A stretch of DNA of 64,000 nt from Isoetes taiwanensis (Eukaryota > Streptophyta > Lycopodiopsida > Isoetales > Isoetaceae). The position numbers and the translations under genes were made by a program. Each line of letters opens with the position of its first letter. Position 1 is the first letter of the stretch. The notes beneath the pieces are model-generated. The model worked only from the letters and a program-made list of their open reading frames with translations. It made no database searches and was not told where the DNA came from. The stretch is from assembly GCA_021234155.1 (NCBI GenBank), contig JAJEKV010000025.1, forward strand, positions 5,749,310 to 5,813,309. The letters run 5' to 3'. Below are positions 22,846 through 33,849 of the stretch, in pieces.

Positions 22846-23300
22846 ACAAAAATGGGATGTTGCCCATACCTTGAAAATGCATTAGCCATTGCTAGGATCT
22901 GAGCCTGCCTCTACTGATAGTCCTTACTGCTGCATCAAGGTCTGCATAGATGATGTCGAGTTTTTGCAGTTCGTGACATCAAGAGCCAGATAGTTCCATC
23001 ACCTATCCAATCCAAACTGTGCTTTCCGCTGAGCAATGTGCTAGGCTGAAAAAATGAGATCAGAAGGGCCGCTGCGACGAGGGGCTAGAATAGAAGGGCC
23101 TTCTCTGCATCGTTCATAGCTTCAATGAGGTGCCCAAGTGCCAAAGGAGAAATCAGTTGCACAGCCCATGCCAATGACAAAAATCTTGGGGCATGACATA
23201 GAATGCACCACTCACACCCATGAAAACAGCAATTTCTAATCATATGCGCCTTCCCTTCTCACAATCAGAGGGTTTGCCCTACGGGCAACCCAATCTTTAA
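22846..23300. other. Spacer with a hairpin repeat fragment
   Basis: No gene is visible. GAGGGTTTGCCCTACGGGCAACCC at about 23,269-23,292 matches the hairpin of the repeat family at 27.9 and 28.7 kb. Confidence 0.4.
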
Positions 23301-24740
23301 TGTTCTTCAGGCCAGTTTGAGGGTGGTTTAAAGCCATGAGTATAACCTTTTCCAAATGCAATAGTGGAACAGATAACCAATTCATGCAGCTTGGAGGAAT
23401 GGCACGCGTTTCTCAATCTGCATCACTACAGATTCTGCAAGCATTATGATAGAACAGCCACACAACATCATCAGGTCCAATTGGCATCTTATTTATAAAA
23501 TCTTTTGCCTCATCTACCAGCCCAGACCTTCCAAGAAGATCGACCATGCAGACATAGTGCTCTATTGACGTGGTCATGACATAGTCTTTTGTGAGAAGGG
23601 AAAACTAGTGAACACGTTCTGTACATGGTTCGAAAATAGGGGAGTTCCTCCCCTAAAAATCCGCCCACTTGCGTTAAATTCCGGTCATCCTGAAAATTTT
23701 CCGGCAATTTTCCGTAAAGAAGATAACAAATTTCCGGCATAATACATTAAAAAAATGCACTAACATATATTTTTTCCGGTAGCCTCAAAAAGCCAACGGC
23801 ATTTTTTCTGGTTAGACTCATTGCTATTTTCGAGCCCTGGTTCTGTAAGCAGACCTGTATGGCTACATGCAGTTAAAACATAAAGAAATGAGACCTCATT
23901 GGGTCTGATGCCAGCCTTCTGCATTTGTCCAAAGAAATAAAGAGTAGAAGCATACCCGTGACTTGCATATCCTGCTAACATGGTCGTCCATGAGATGACG
24001 TTTTTTTGATGGATATTGTTGAAAACCTGAAATGCATCATCAACATTGCCACTTTTTGTGCACATATTTATTAGTAAATTCTTCAAAATTACATTTTGCA
24101 GAAAACCATGGTCAATAATATAGTTATAAATTGACTTTCCCAGTACCATAGTTGCCTTGGTGGCACATGTAGTGAGAATAGAGACAAAAGTGGCCTCATC
24201 TGGTTTAAGATCTTCCTCCTGCATTTTTCCGAAAAGGTAAGAAACTTCATTGGTCTGCCCATCTTGTGCATATGCAGCAATTAAACTAGTCCATGAGACT
24301 GTTTTTTCATATCGTCCAGGCTCAAGCATCTTGCATATATATTTACCAGTGCATTGCCAATATAACTGAAAACCCATACAGATGACACAGACATGGATCA
24401 CCTTTCCCTGGTGAAGAAGAGAACACTGAGTCAAAATGGCCAAAAATGCAATCTCATCTGGTTGCAAAACTTTCATTTTCATTTCCCAGAACAGCCAAAT
24501 AGATTCTTTTGCATATCCTACCCAGCATGGCAATAAATCAAGGAAGTCCATGAGATCACATTCCTTTGTTTCATTCTGTTGAAAAAATCACAACCAGCCT
24601 CTAAGCAACCATGTCTAGCATACATACACATAATGGCTGCGACAGTAATATCTAGCTCAAATTTCTTGTAAAGAAGATAAGTTGCCTATAGTTATGTTAG
24701 ATAAGTTGGAACAGGAATCAACAATTCTAAGCAGACCAAC
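23300..24740 (-). pseudogene. PPR gene, 3' part (minus strand), broken
   Basis: The minus-strand frame 24,551-23,760 carries PPR signatures: ERYEKTVSWTSLIAAYAQDG-like, LFGKMQEEDLKPDEATFVSIL, LLINMCTKSGNVDDAFQVFN, KNVISWTTMLAGYASHG and GIRPNEVSFLYVLTACSHTGLL. The motif HYVCMVDLLGRSGLVDEAKDF, with PDDVVW, follows at about 23,470-23,560 in another frame. Between them about 220 bp (23,610-23,835) are foreign and rich in TTTTCCGG words. Upstream, 24,560-24,740 reads ITVAAIMCMYARHGCLEAG with nearby stops. The same gene continues at 27,256-27,450 beyond an inserted retrotransposon. RNA-binding organellar factors are the expected function; this copy is dead. Confidence 0.8.
23610..23835. repeat. Small insertion inside the PPR pseudogene
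   Basis: The PPR protein is continuous on both sides but interrupted here by about 220 bp rich in TTTTCCGG, ATTTTCCGGCAATTTTCC and CCCCTAAAAATCCG words. No inverted ends were recognised, so its type is unknown. Confidence 0.45.
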
Positions 24741-25405
24741 TGATATGGTGGCGCTCGGGGGAGTGGTTGTCGGGAGCAAGAGTATGAGAAAGAATGCTGT
24801 AAATGTTTATGTTAATCCTTGGACTAAAGTATCTTAGAGAATATACAATAAGTTAAGTTAACAATTATCCTTAGCTAGACCATTGGTGGATATTATTATC
24901 TAATATAAGATAGGACAAGTTATAAATCATAAGCTAATCTTAGAACCTTAGAAAAGATAGTAAACTATTATTATAGCTAAAGGAAAGATATGCATCTATT
25001 ATATCGATGGGTACAAAGGGGTACTCTTAAGACTAAAGAAAGACTTGCTCTAAATATAAGGACCATCATTCAAATAAGGCTCATTAAGGGATACCTTTAC
25101 CTTTATATAAAGGAAGTGAATGCTACATAAGAGAGCTAGTAAGCGTATGTGGAGGGAAGCTTGTTTCTATTCCAATTGAATATCTAAGCCAAACCCTAAG
25201 CCTAGCCTATTCCTCAAATTTGTGTTTTTGCTACAAAGGATTTGTAGTGGCTAACTTGCGTTATTTCCTTTCTCTGGAAGTCTCTTGCTCAAGGACAACC
25301 CGGTTGGGTGGTGAGCTTACCCGGAAGGGTGGATTTATGCTTACTTGACTTGTTTCTTGACGATTGTTTTTGCAGTAGATCTTTGGAGACTAGCTAATCG
25401 TATCA
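24741..25405 (+). repeat. 5' LTR
   Basis: TGATATGG..GTATCA, 665 bp. It carries a TATA-like TTTATATAAAGG near 25,103, a likely promoter position. Differs from the 3' LTR by a few substitutions and single-base indels. Confidence 0.95.
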
Positions 25406-25406
25406 A

Positions 25407-25421
25407 ATTGGTATCAGAGCC
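25407..25421 (+). other. Primer-binding site (initiator Met tRNA)
   Basis: ATTGGTATCAGAGCC lies one base after the 5' LTR. TGGTATCAGAGC is the standard plant retrotransposon complement to the initiator Met tRNA 3' end. Confidence 0.9.
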
Positions 25422-26300
25422 AAGTTCCGATTTCTCTTGGAGCCTGTGTGTTTTCATTTTGTTCATTTCGAGTGAACGAGTAAGAACTAGTCTAATTGCT
25501 CTAGTAGAAATATTTTAGTATTTGTTTGAGCGAAATTAAAAGCCCCGAAGAAGGTTTTGATCCAAAAAGATTTAGGGTATTGACTGAATCTCGGCTAGAA
25601 TCAAAGCTTGTAAGACGTGCTAGGAAACAATGCTAGTTATGAGCAAGCTTATGAAGAACTGAGAAAATCATAGGTCGCTTGGACTATGCAGTGATTGGTT
25701 AGTATGAAATAATTGCAGAGCATAATTTGGTATAGAAGTTTAATGAAATCCTTACTTATGGAAATGGGTCGTGCCATGGTCTCTCCCTAGGTTGTGATTG
25801 ATTAGATCTTCATAAGTGTCTGCATTTCATTTGAAGCCATTAATAAATCGTTTCAAGCCTTAGAACTTTCTATAATATTTCTGTGGGTATGTTGAAAGAA
25901 AAAAATCATTTGAGGATATGTTAGTAAAGAAACGTACTATTTGATCATTGAATTCTCTAGGTTATTAATGTGTAAGACATGAATGTACGTTAGGTGATAC
26001 ATGCAATTCTTGGTATAACCCAAAGAACCATACCATTTGGTTGGGTTTTGCGTGTTCTAATGTCATGATTGAGTTTTTCGCAGACATAGAAATTGTCATG
26101 TGGAATTATTTTGGGAGATATTCTTACCTTGTTATTGGCACATGAGCAACCTAAGTTTTTAGCCATTTGTGGCTATAAGGTAAATGGATATTTGAGTTAC
26201 ATTTGCCTTAGGGAATTCCAAGGTGGAAGTTTTAAGGTGTTCTTTCTTTGTGTAGTGTATAGTAAGTCTTGAGACAACTAATATGTTTGCAGCATAATAG

Positions 26301-26489
26301 TTGGACTTGGAAAATTTTTTAGCCTAAAGGGCTGGATTTGGAAATTTTTAGCCTAAAGGGCTGGACTTGAAAACTTTTAGCCTAAAAGGCTGGACTTGAA
26401 AATTTTTAGCCTAAAAGGCTGGACTTGAAAATTTTTAGCCTAAAGGAATTTGGACTTGAAGACTTTTAGCCTAAAGGGTTTGGACTTGA
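26301..26489 (+). repeat. Tandem array in the internal region of the LTR element
   Basis: About six copies of a 30-33 bp unit reading TGGACTTGAAAATTTTTAGC then CTAAAAGGC. It lies about 100 bp before the polypurine tract. Confidence 0.85.
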
Positions 26490-26572
26490 CCATTTTCGAC
26501 AGTGCAGGTTGCAACCATGGACTTGGTTGTGTTAATTTGCCATATAATTCTTGATCGAGGACGATCAATCCC

Positions 26573-26587
26573 AAGAAGGGGAGGAAT
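26573..26587 (+). other. Polypurine tract
   Basis: AAGAAGGGGAGGAAT sits directly before the 3' LTR, where it would prime plus-strand DNA synthesis. Confidence 0.85.
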
Positions 26588-27250
26588 TGATATGGTGGCT
26601 TCGGGGGGGAGTGGTTGTGGGAGCAAGAGTATGAGAAAGAATGTCAGAATGTTTATGTTAATCCTTGGACTAAAGTATCTTAGAGAATATACAATAAGTT
26701 AAGTTAACAATTATCCTTAGCTAGACCATTGGTGGATATTATTATCTAATATAAGATAGGACAAGTTATAAATCATAAGCTAATCTTAGAACCTTAGAAA
26801 AGATAGTAAACTATTATTATAGCTAAAGGAAAGATATGCATCTATTATATCGATGGGTACAAAGGGGTACTCTTAAGACTAAAGAAAGACTTGCTCTAAA
26901 TATAAGGACATCATTCAAATAAGGCTCATTAAGGGATACCTTTACCTTTATATAAAGGAAGTGAATGCTACATAAGAGAGCTAGTAAGCGTATGTGGAGG
27001 GAAGCTTGTTTCTATTCCAATTGAATATCTAAGCCAAACCCTAAGCCTAGCCTATTCCTCAAATTTGTGTTTTTGCTACAAAGGATTTGTAGTGGCTAAC
27101 TTGCGTTATTTCCTTTCTCTGGAAGTCTCTTGCTCAAGGACAACCCGGTTGGGTGGTGAGCTTACCCGGAAGGGTGGATTTATGCTTACTTGACTTGTTT
27201 CTTGACGATTGTTTTTGCAGTAGATCTTTGGAGACTAGCTAATCGTATCA
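26588..27250 (+). repeat. 3' LTR
   Basis: 663 bp, same ends as the 5' LTR, followed directly by the CCAAC duplication. Confidence 0.95.
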
Positions 27251-27255
27251 CCAAC

Positions 27256-27450
27256 CCTGTTTGGCACAATACCTTGCACTTGTATCTGTTTGATGAGCTG
27301 CATAACCTGTTTGCGAAGTCCACATTGTGCATATCCTGTTATTATCCGATATGGTATCAAATTTGTGGCCTGGTGGAATGATCGAAGAGCATCCCGCACA
27401 AAAATTAGTTATTATAGCTGGACCCAATATTTCCTGCGGTGCAAAATGGA
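27256..27450 (-). pseudogene. PPR gene, upstream part, separated by the LTR element
   Basis: Minus-strand translation reads DALRSFHQATNLIPYRIITG, then YAQCGLRKQVMQLIKQIQ, then GIVPNRV. Across the insertion (removing the element and one CCAAC) it continues in frame into LLRIVDSCSNL. Together these form one PPR repeat boundary, so the two parts were one gene before insertion. The 5' end of the gene is not recognised to the right. Confidence 0.75.
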
Positions 27451-27835
27451 AGTTTAGCAAGATCACCCACTAATTCTTTTGCCCAGAACTCTTAGAAGAT
27501 ACGGATGCACCGTGCCACTGCAAAGCCAAAAAAATGCAGGGAACAGAGGCCCTTTTCGTATGCAAAAGAAGAAACCGATAGCTCTGCTTCAAAAATTTTT
27601 TAAAAAACAGGGGAAATTTGCAGGCCGAGACTCAAAACCTACAGACCAATTTCGGGCTCTTAGGGCTCTACTTTGCAAATTTTAAGGTCAACCGTGGACT
27701 ATGAAAAAATCCAGTTCTGGTCCTGCTTCCTTTAGATGCAAGCTCTACTTGCTCGAATCACTGCAAAGAATCACGATTCTTCAACTCGGTGATTGCCCGA
27801 AAGCAGTGCCTCCTCCGGTTAGCCAGTTTCAAGAG
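27451..27835. other. Non-coding stretch
   Basis: No gene or repeat was recognised. Two frames of 62-68 codons (27,479-27,685 and 27,701-27,889) have no visible motifs. Confidence 0.35.
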
Positions 27836-27992
27836 TGGCTGCCCAACAACGAAAACGACCAAGAGTTTACAGCCAATAACGGGTTTTGAGCAGTCATAGG
27901 CATATTCCAAGCATATACTGGCATATACCTATAATATGCCACAAACCCACATAAACAAGGGTTTGCCCCCTTAGGGGCAACCCAAAAAAAAG
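27800..27992 (+). repeat. Hairpin-ended dispersed repeat, copy A
   Basis: This copy contains GGTTAGCCAGTTTCAAGAGTGG, then AGTTTACAGCCAAT, then GGCATATACTGGCATATACC, then CAAACCCACATAAACAAGGG. It ends in the imperfect hairpin GGGTTTGCCCC / GGGGCAACCC followed by an A run. It matches copy B over at least 150 bp. Confidence 0.8.
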
Positions 27993-28559
27993 CTAAACCT
28001 TAAGTATGCAGCTTATAAGAGAAGCATTAAACTTTGATATTCTGGAACACAAGCTCAATCTTCTTCAACAAGAAAGTTGAATCTCGGGCTACAGGTTTCT
28101 ATTCAGTAGTCGTGGATTGGCTTCATTTCTAATGATAAAACGTTTTGCAGAGATGCTTATGCTAAACGTTTCGCACAAATGCTTAAATCTGGCACGCTGC
28201 ATTGGCTACACCACAAAGCATTTTCAGACCTTTGACCTGCTACTGCATAGATGCAGCTTCAATCCGGCAATCTGAATATTAAACTAAATCTTAAACTAAT
28301 GGTAAACGACTTCATTCCGGCACTTTAAACCTAACCCTAAAGTAATGATAAGCGATTTCAAGAAATCGGAAAAAAATGTCTAACACTAAGATCTTACCGG
28401 ACCTCTTATCACACTTCTACAGGCCAAACCTATCAATCCCAGGCACCGAAAAACAGATGCTGAAATCTCCTCAAAATCGGCACATGAGGCTGGTATGCAT
28501 TTTCCTGCCTCAAAATAAAATGTAGAACAATCACGAAATGGAGCCTCCTTTGAGCAAGA

Positions 28560-28738
28560 AGTACCGGTTAGCCCGTTTCCATAGTGGCTCAGCAACAACG
28601 TAACTGACCGCCAGTTTACAGCCAACGAAGGGTTTGGAGCATTTAATGGCATATTTCGGGCATATACTGGCATATACCTAGAATATGCCACAAACCCACA
28701 TCAACAAGGGTTTGCCCCCCTAGGAGCAACCCAAAAAA
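28560..28738 (+). repeat. Hairpin-ended dispersed repeat, copy B
   Basis: Same order of blocks as copy A, ending CAAGGGTTTGCCCCCCTAGG, then AGCAACCC and an A run. Fragments of the family also lie at about 16,590, 19,940, 21,115-21,176 and 23,270. No transposase or clear target duplication was seen. Confidence 0.8.
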
Positions 28739-29202
28739 CGTTTACTTTGCATTGCCATTGGCAAAAATATAGACTTTTTGAAATAGGGCAATAAAAGAGA
28801 CAGCATGTTGAAGGCAAAATCGTATGGACTAGAAAAGTTCTGAGTTACCTCTGGGATCCACACATAGGAAGCCAGAAGGTGGTATTTTAATGTCATCCAT
28901 TAATGCATCAGTATAGCCATATAATTGCTGAGAGTGTAGCAATTGCAATTCTTGACGTTGAACACTCCTTTGGATGGACTGACTCTCTTGATTGTCATGA
29001 GAACATGAAATGTAACGTAAATGGCCATAGAGCAGCACTGACAAATAATGCACTACTTAGTAAGTGTTGCATTATCACTATATCAATTGATACAAATCTG
29101 GAAAGAAATGTTTGCGATGGCCAAGGCCACCACGATAACTGTCTTGCAATAAGGTTTTAAAAATGTAAAAAATATACCATCTTACATAAGATTCTTAATG
29201 TA
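28739..29202. other. Non-coding stretch
   Basis: No gene or repeat was recognised in this interval. Confidence 0.35.
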
Positions 29203-29350
29203 CTAGGGAAAGTTCGGGTCGAGGAAATTCCTCGAGGGAATTTCTCGGGGCGGCACTGTCAAACGAGGCGGCGCCCAAGCAGCGAAGCCGATGCGCCATC
29301 AAGTCTGGCGAAGCTGTCGAGGGAATATTTTGAGACCTAAACTTTCCTGG
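29203..29350. mobile_element. Small MITE-like element, TSD ATGTA
   Basis: A 148-bp GC-rich block has imperfect inverted ends, CTAGGGAAAGTTCGGGTC and the reverse complement of GACCTAAACTTTCCTGG. It is flanked by ATGTA on both sides (29,198-29,202 and 29,351-29,355). Inside is the near-palindrome CGAGGAAATTCCTCGAGG. Confidence 0.5.
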
Positions 29351-30268
29351 ATGTAATGATTGGAAGATTGAAATTTCTACCCTTTGCTCTGTTCCGACGG
29401 ATCTTCTACGCGAGGAGATCCTCTGTATCCAAACCTTTTGATAAGGCTTTATTATAATGGAGCCATTAACAAAAGGATTGTATCAGAAAATAGTGACATT
29501 AGTTACAAAAACATTGAACAAGAAACAAAAAGATTGAGTGAGAAACAAATGCTCATATCTGCAAGCTCATATCTGCAAGATCTTAAAAAGCATTCTCGCT
29601 TTGGGCATAACTATGGCAATAAAACGACAAGATCCTAAACTTGGATTCAAAGTAGCTACTTCGTAAGCTGGCTCATGCCGGTGATAAAACTACAACTGGC
29701 GGACAAGGCAAGAAAGGAAGTGGTATTGCCCCACAAAATCCGAAGCACCATTATATGATATAATTTTAAGGGAAAAATGCTATAATTTCAACCTTCCAGG
29801 TCATTACGGTATTTGTAGATAAATTAGTAGAATGCTGACGGTGGAAAATGAGTTCTAATACATCGAAGGTTTTAGAGAGGAGATGGATTAGAAAGTTTTG
29901 GAAGAAAGCAGATGGATGAAGCTGGATACTAGTCAAAGGAATCGCGCAATAGGAGCCAGAATAGGTGCTTTTAGCAGATAGGTTTTATCCAATGCGGTCT
30001 TTTAATGTGAGAAGCCGAAGGTATGGTGGTGGAGCAGGCTACCAGATAGGAGGATGGATAGGGCTTGTTGAGATAGCTTCTTTACAAAGCCTATTACCTT
30101 GTCTTTCTTGCTGGAGACGTGAAGGGCCAGTCTTTTGTTTAGGATTCGCAGATGATCTGGTGTTCGCATGCATCTACTTTATGTTGCTTTACCTGCATCT
30201 GGTGGCTGTGAGAAGGCATATTTTTCATTTTCGGTTGTGAAAGGTTTGTGAGAGGACAAAGCCGGATA
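29351..30268. other. Non-coding stretch
   Basis: No supported gene. A frame at 29,965-30,240 contains FADDLVF, which by chance resembles a reverse-transcriptase box but has no neighbouring RT motifs. Confidence 0.35.
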
Positions 30269-30760
30269 AGGGAGGGTGCCTGGTGATGGCACACTTAACA
30301 GGAAAAGGGATCGATGGAGGGCCTTCATTGCCCGGATCTGGGCAAGCAATGGCTCATTGGAATCCCTAAGACTTGGTCTCTCTAATGACCCCAAAATTGC
30401 CCACTCTAGTGCCCTAGACAAAAAGTTCGGAGGCCCTAAATTGACCCCCACTTTTTGCCCCTGATGGCGCAGTTAGGTCTCCTACCTGTGGTTTTTCGTC
30501 CTAACATAGTCAAAATATGACATATCAATAGTCAAATTAAAGCTCTTGTGGACATTTTGCAATGGCATTTGTGCGTTAGCTAGTCGCCTCATGTGGAAAA
30601 AGATTTTTTAGTAAATGTAAAAATAGCAAAATCAAAAGATCTTGGCCGTTGAAACCAAAAGTTAAAATAGAAAGGCCAAATGAGAAGATCTTGGCCATTC
30701 AATCGCGCCATAAAGGTGAGCCACCTCAGGGCCCCTGTTTCACTACCAGGCACCCTCCCT
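30269..30760. mobile_element. MITE with 16-bp TIRs, TA target duplication
   Basis: The 492-bp element begins AGGGAGGGTGCCTGGT and ends with its exact reverse complement ACCAGGCACCCTCCCT. TA lies on both sides (30,267-30,268 and 30,761-30,762). It has no coding capacity. TA duplication suggests mobilisation by a Tc1/mariner-type transposase (inference). Confidence 0.8.
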
Positions 30761-32400
30761 TATGCCATATCTTTCATGCAGGACTGTGAAAGGTTGTGGT
30801 TGTGGCTCTATTTTTGGGCAGGCGCGGATTTATTGCTAGAGAGAGGAGAAATGTGCAGTAAGATCTTCAGTATATGATTTGGAATCCGGCAGGAAGCTTT
30901 GGAGTAAAATTTTTTTAGTCTGTGATGGGAAGGTGCATGATCCATGCGATTACATCTAGTATCATCTTTGATTTCTTCATAATGCAATATCCTTTAGCTT
31001 CTAGTCATTCATGCAGCAGAGAGGATGGGTGGGATCTGTTCATTATTGTGGAAATGCCAACAATGCAGGATAGTTCGATTCCGTTTGCTCCATCTTTGGT
31101 GTGTATTCTTTTTCCTTTCTTCTGGATTGATTCCTGCAGACTTGCTAGCACAAGTTGTTAAGGTGGTGGAGCATGGCAATATCATTGACTTGGAAACCAT
31201 TATACAAAATCATATGCTGAGGTGGAAATGGTATTTTGACCCCAGCAAGGGGTCAACGAACGGCCATGGTGTCTCCATTTGGAATCAGGATGAAATATCC
31301 ATGAGATCAATGGTCCACAATAAACGATAATACAAAACAAACGATAAGGGCACAATAATATAAGTTTTTTTGAGAGGGCATGGGCCATAAGGTTAAGAGG
31401 GGTATAGTTGTACAACTTGCTATTTTGAGTTTTCCAATTTATTGATCTTTAAGGTAGGGTTTTATTTTCCTATAGTTTGTATTTTGGAAATATTTTCCCT
31501 TGTGTGTTTGGGCAACCCATGGATGGAGAAGGAGAATGCCCATATGAAAGGCCTAGATTTATTTCAGGGATTATGTCCATGAAATATTGTGGAGCGATGG
31601 CTTCGATACCATGGTGCAATTTAATCTATCTAATAGATCGAGTGTGGAGTGATGGCTTCGATACCATGGTGCAATTTAATCTATCTAATAGATCGAGGCT
31701 GGAGATGGATTATTGTGCTTTGGTGAAGAGGTATTTTGGCGGCTATCAGAGGCAACGAAAACATAGTGGACAAATTGTTTAGTAAGCCAGAAGGGTATGG
31801 AATTGGGTCGGTAAGCTTTGGGCAAAATAGATAGGCTACGGCAGAAATTGAAAAATGGTAAGGTCCACAAGACATGGTAATAATGAAGAAGTTTTCATTC
31901 ATGCAAAACTCTTGGATGAAAGTAAATTCCTCTGCATCGATTGGGTGCTCTACATCACTCGCTTCAGAATCTGGGTTGGGTTTAGAATTATAAGACCTTT
32001 TTATGTTGGATTTTGTTTTGGAAGTTGCTTATTAAATTAGGCCTTGTTTTCCATGCTAACCTAGATCAAGATCTGAAAGACACAACTGACTTCTCAGGTT
32101 GTATCTCCTGAAAATATGATGCTAGTAACCCTCTGAAGCCTTTTGCAATATCATATGTAGCAGTTGGTTAGGTGTATATAACCCAGCATATCACGTCTTG
32201 ATAGGCCCAATTGCTAGGCAGTTCTGAATAGTGTGGCATTCATCTCAATAACTCCCAATTGGCAACATTGGCAGATCATGCGCTCTTATTGTCTCAATTT
32301 TGAATGTTGGAAAATTTGTAGTGATCTCTTGCAAATTTGCTAGTAAAAAGATTGTTCCCTTTCAAAATCATTTTGAGCTCGTGCAACTTTGTTAGCACTA
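30761..32400. other. Non-coding stretch with a 55-bp tandem duplication
   Basis: No gene was recognised. At 31,588-31,697 a 55-bp unit beginning TGTGGAGYGATGGCTTCGAT is present twice in tandem. The rest is unassigned. Confidence 0.5.
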
Positions 32401-32820
32401 TAATTGTTCCCTTGTGAAATATCTCCTGCTATGATTGAAATCTGGTAGTCAACCATTACCATTATGCAAACCAATATTTGGTTAGTGCACTATTCACTCA
32501 ATGCACTGTAGCAATGAACACCTCCGAGAGCCCAAGCATGAGACGATCAACTTTCGCAACCTTTTTTTTGCATCTATCGATACCTTATCTACACAATGTA
32601 ACATTCCTTATCTTCATACGATCATCTCCTTCTCATATTCCATTTTCTTTTCCACCAAGATGGCTATATGTTAGGTGCTTTCTAAATTCGAATCAGCTTA
32701 ATTTTCCTACACCTTGCTTCGAGGGAAAAAAAAAACAAATCAATGATCATCAAAAGACTATATGCCCATTGTGTTACTTATCATCTTTACTCTAAATATT
32801 TGCCATGATATGACTTAACA
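32401..32820 (-). repeat. 3' LTR of an antisense copia relic (left end uncertain)
   Basis: On the minus strand the polypurine tract ATGAAGGGGAA (32,821-32,831) is followed by TGTTAAGTCATATCATGG, a typical copia LTR start. It follows the RNase H relic at the expected place. The left boundary could not be fixed. Confidence 0.55.
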
Positions 32821-32829
32821 TTCCCCTTC

Positions 32830-33345
32830 ATGATGAGAAATTCCTTACTGTCATCTGCATTCTGAGCTTCACTATTCACCAGTAATTTTGATTTCCAATA
32901 TGAGAATCTTGAAACAGGCAAAGCCTTAGTAAATATATTAGCCACCTGACCAGAATTATGTACATACTATAACTGCAAAGCTTTATCTTGCACTATATGA
33001 AGTGCATGCTCATTTCTATATGTTACGTTTTTTCATATAATACTGGATCTTTTGCTATTGCCATGCAACTCATGCTATTAGTATACAATATGGTCGGATC
33101 CCTTTAAGGAATTTCAAGTTCTTCTAATAGCCTGTTCAACCATATTATTTTACTTAACACAAGTAATTCAACTGCATATTCAGATTCTGCAAAAGTCATG
33201 GCTATAGAGCTGTGCTTCTTACTTCTCCAAGAAATAATATTTCTAACAAGCATTATAGCATATCTAGAGGTAGATTTCTATTGTCTACATTGCCTCCCCA
33301 GTCCAAATCTGAGAATGCATGCAAATACTAGCTGATTAAAACATG
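32830..33345 (-). mobile_element. Ty1/copia RNase H and polyprotein C-terminus relic
   Basis: Minus-strand translation gives the copia RNase H series. FSDLDWGGNVDNRN is the equivalent of SDxDWAGxxDDRKS. It is followed by SWRSKKHSSIAMTFAESEYA, then ILYTNSMSCMAIAKDPVLYE and HIEMSMHFI, each with substitutions or stops. This enzyme removes RNA from the RNA/DNA hybrid during retrotransposition. The reverse transcriptase expected to its right is missing; other sequence starts near 33,340-33,430. Confidence 0.85.
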
Positions 33346-33428
33346 ATTTGCACAGCAGCAACTCATACTCTCTGCCCAGCTGATCATTCTCATCGTGTAT
33401 ATTAGAAAAAAAATTCAAACTCTTTGTT
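33327..33428. repeat. Direct repeat of about 100 bp, left copy (partner at 41,500)
   Basis: The segment ATTAAAACATGATTTGCACA, then CCAGCTGATCATTCT, then ATTCAAACTCTTTGTT is about 85 percent like 41,503-41,603, same orientation. The two copies bracket the palindrome-rich element described below. Confidence 0.7.
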
Positions 33429-33849
33429 AAAATGGCCTACTTTATTTCATTTCAGCGTAAACAAGATTGCATATTAAACGAGAGCAAATCATCGAAACGG
33501 GAGCAAAAGGAATATTCCTTAAAGATTACCTTATTTTTTACAAAAGGGGGTAAAATGAGGTAAAAAAGGGTACATAAAATTGTATTTTGAACACCCCAAT
33601 GACTAATTTTTTTATGCAACGAGAGAATTGATTTTGTCAAAGCGACATTTTTCTTGCGACTAGAATTTTTTTGAAGTATGTTTTTAGAGAGAACCTCTAA
33701 TTTAAGAGAATATGACATTTAATAAAAAAACTAAAGTAAAGTTTGTAACTGAAATTGCAGTATTCTCAAAATTTGAATATAAAATTTTCATATTCACATG
33801 TAAAATTTACAGTCTTTTTTCTAAGACTAAGTTTTGTACAAAAGTGTCA

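Larger units (their letters stand above)
24741..27250 (+). mobile_element. Non-autonomous LTR retrotransposon, complete, TSD CCAAC
   Basis: A 2,510-bp element has two nearly identical LTRs of 665 and 663 bp, each starting TGATATGGTGG and ending AATCGTATCA. It is flanked by the 5-bp target duplication CCAAC (24,736-24,740 and 27,251-27,255). The 1,182-bp internal part begins with the primer-binding site ATTGGTATCAGAGCC (initiator Met tRNA) and ends with the polypurine tract AAGAAGGGGAGGAAT. It has no gag or pol frame, so the element must use proteins from a relative. A tandem array lies near the 3' end of the internal part. The few LTR differences suggest a fairly recent insertion. It sits inside a PPR gene and splits it. 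Confidence 0.95.

Noticed and set aside
29965-30240. FADDLVF resembling the reverse-transcriptase catalytic box
   Set aside because: No other RT motif occurs upstream or downstream in any frame; probably chance.
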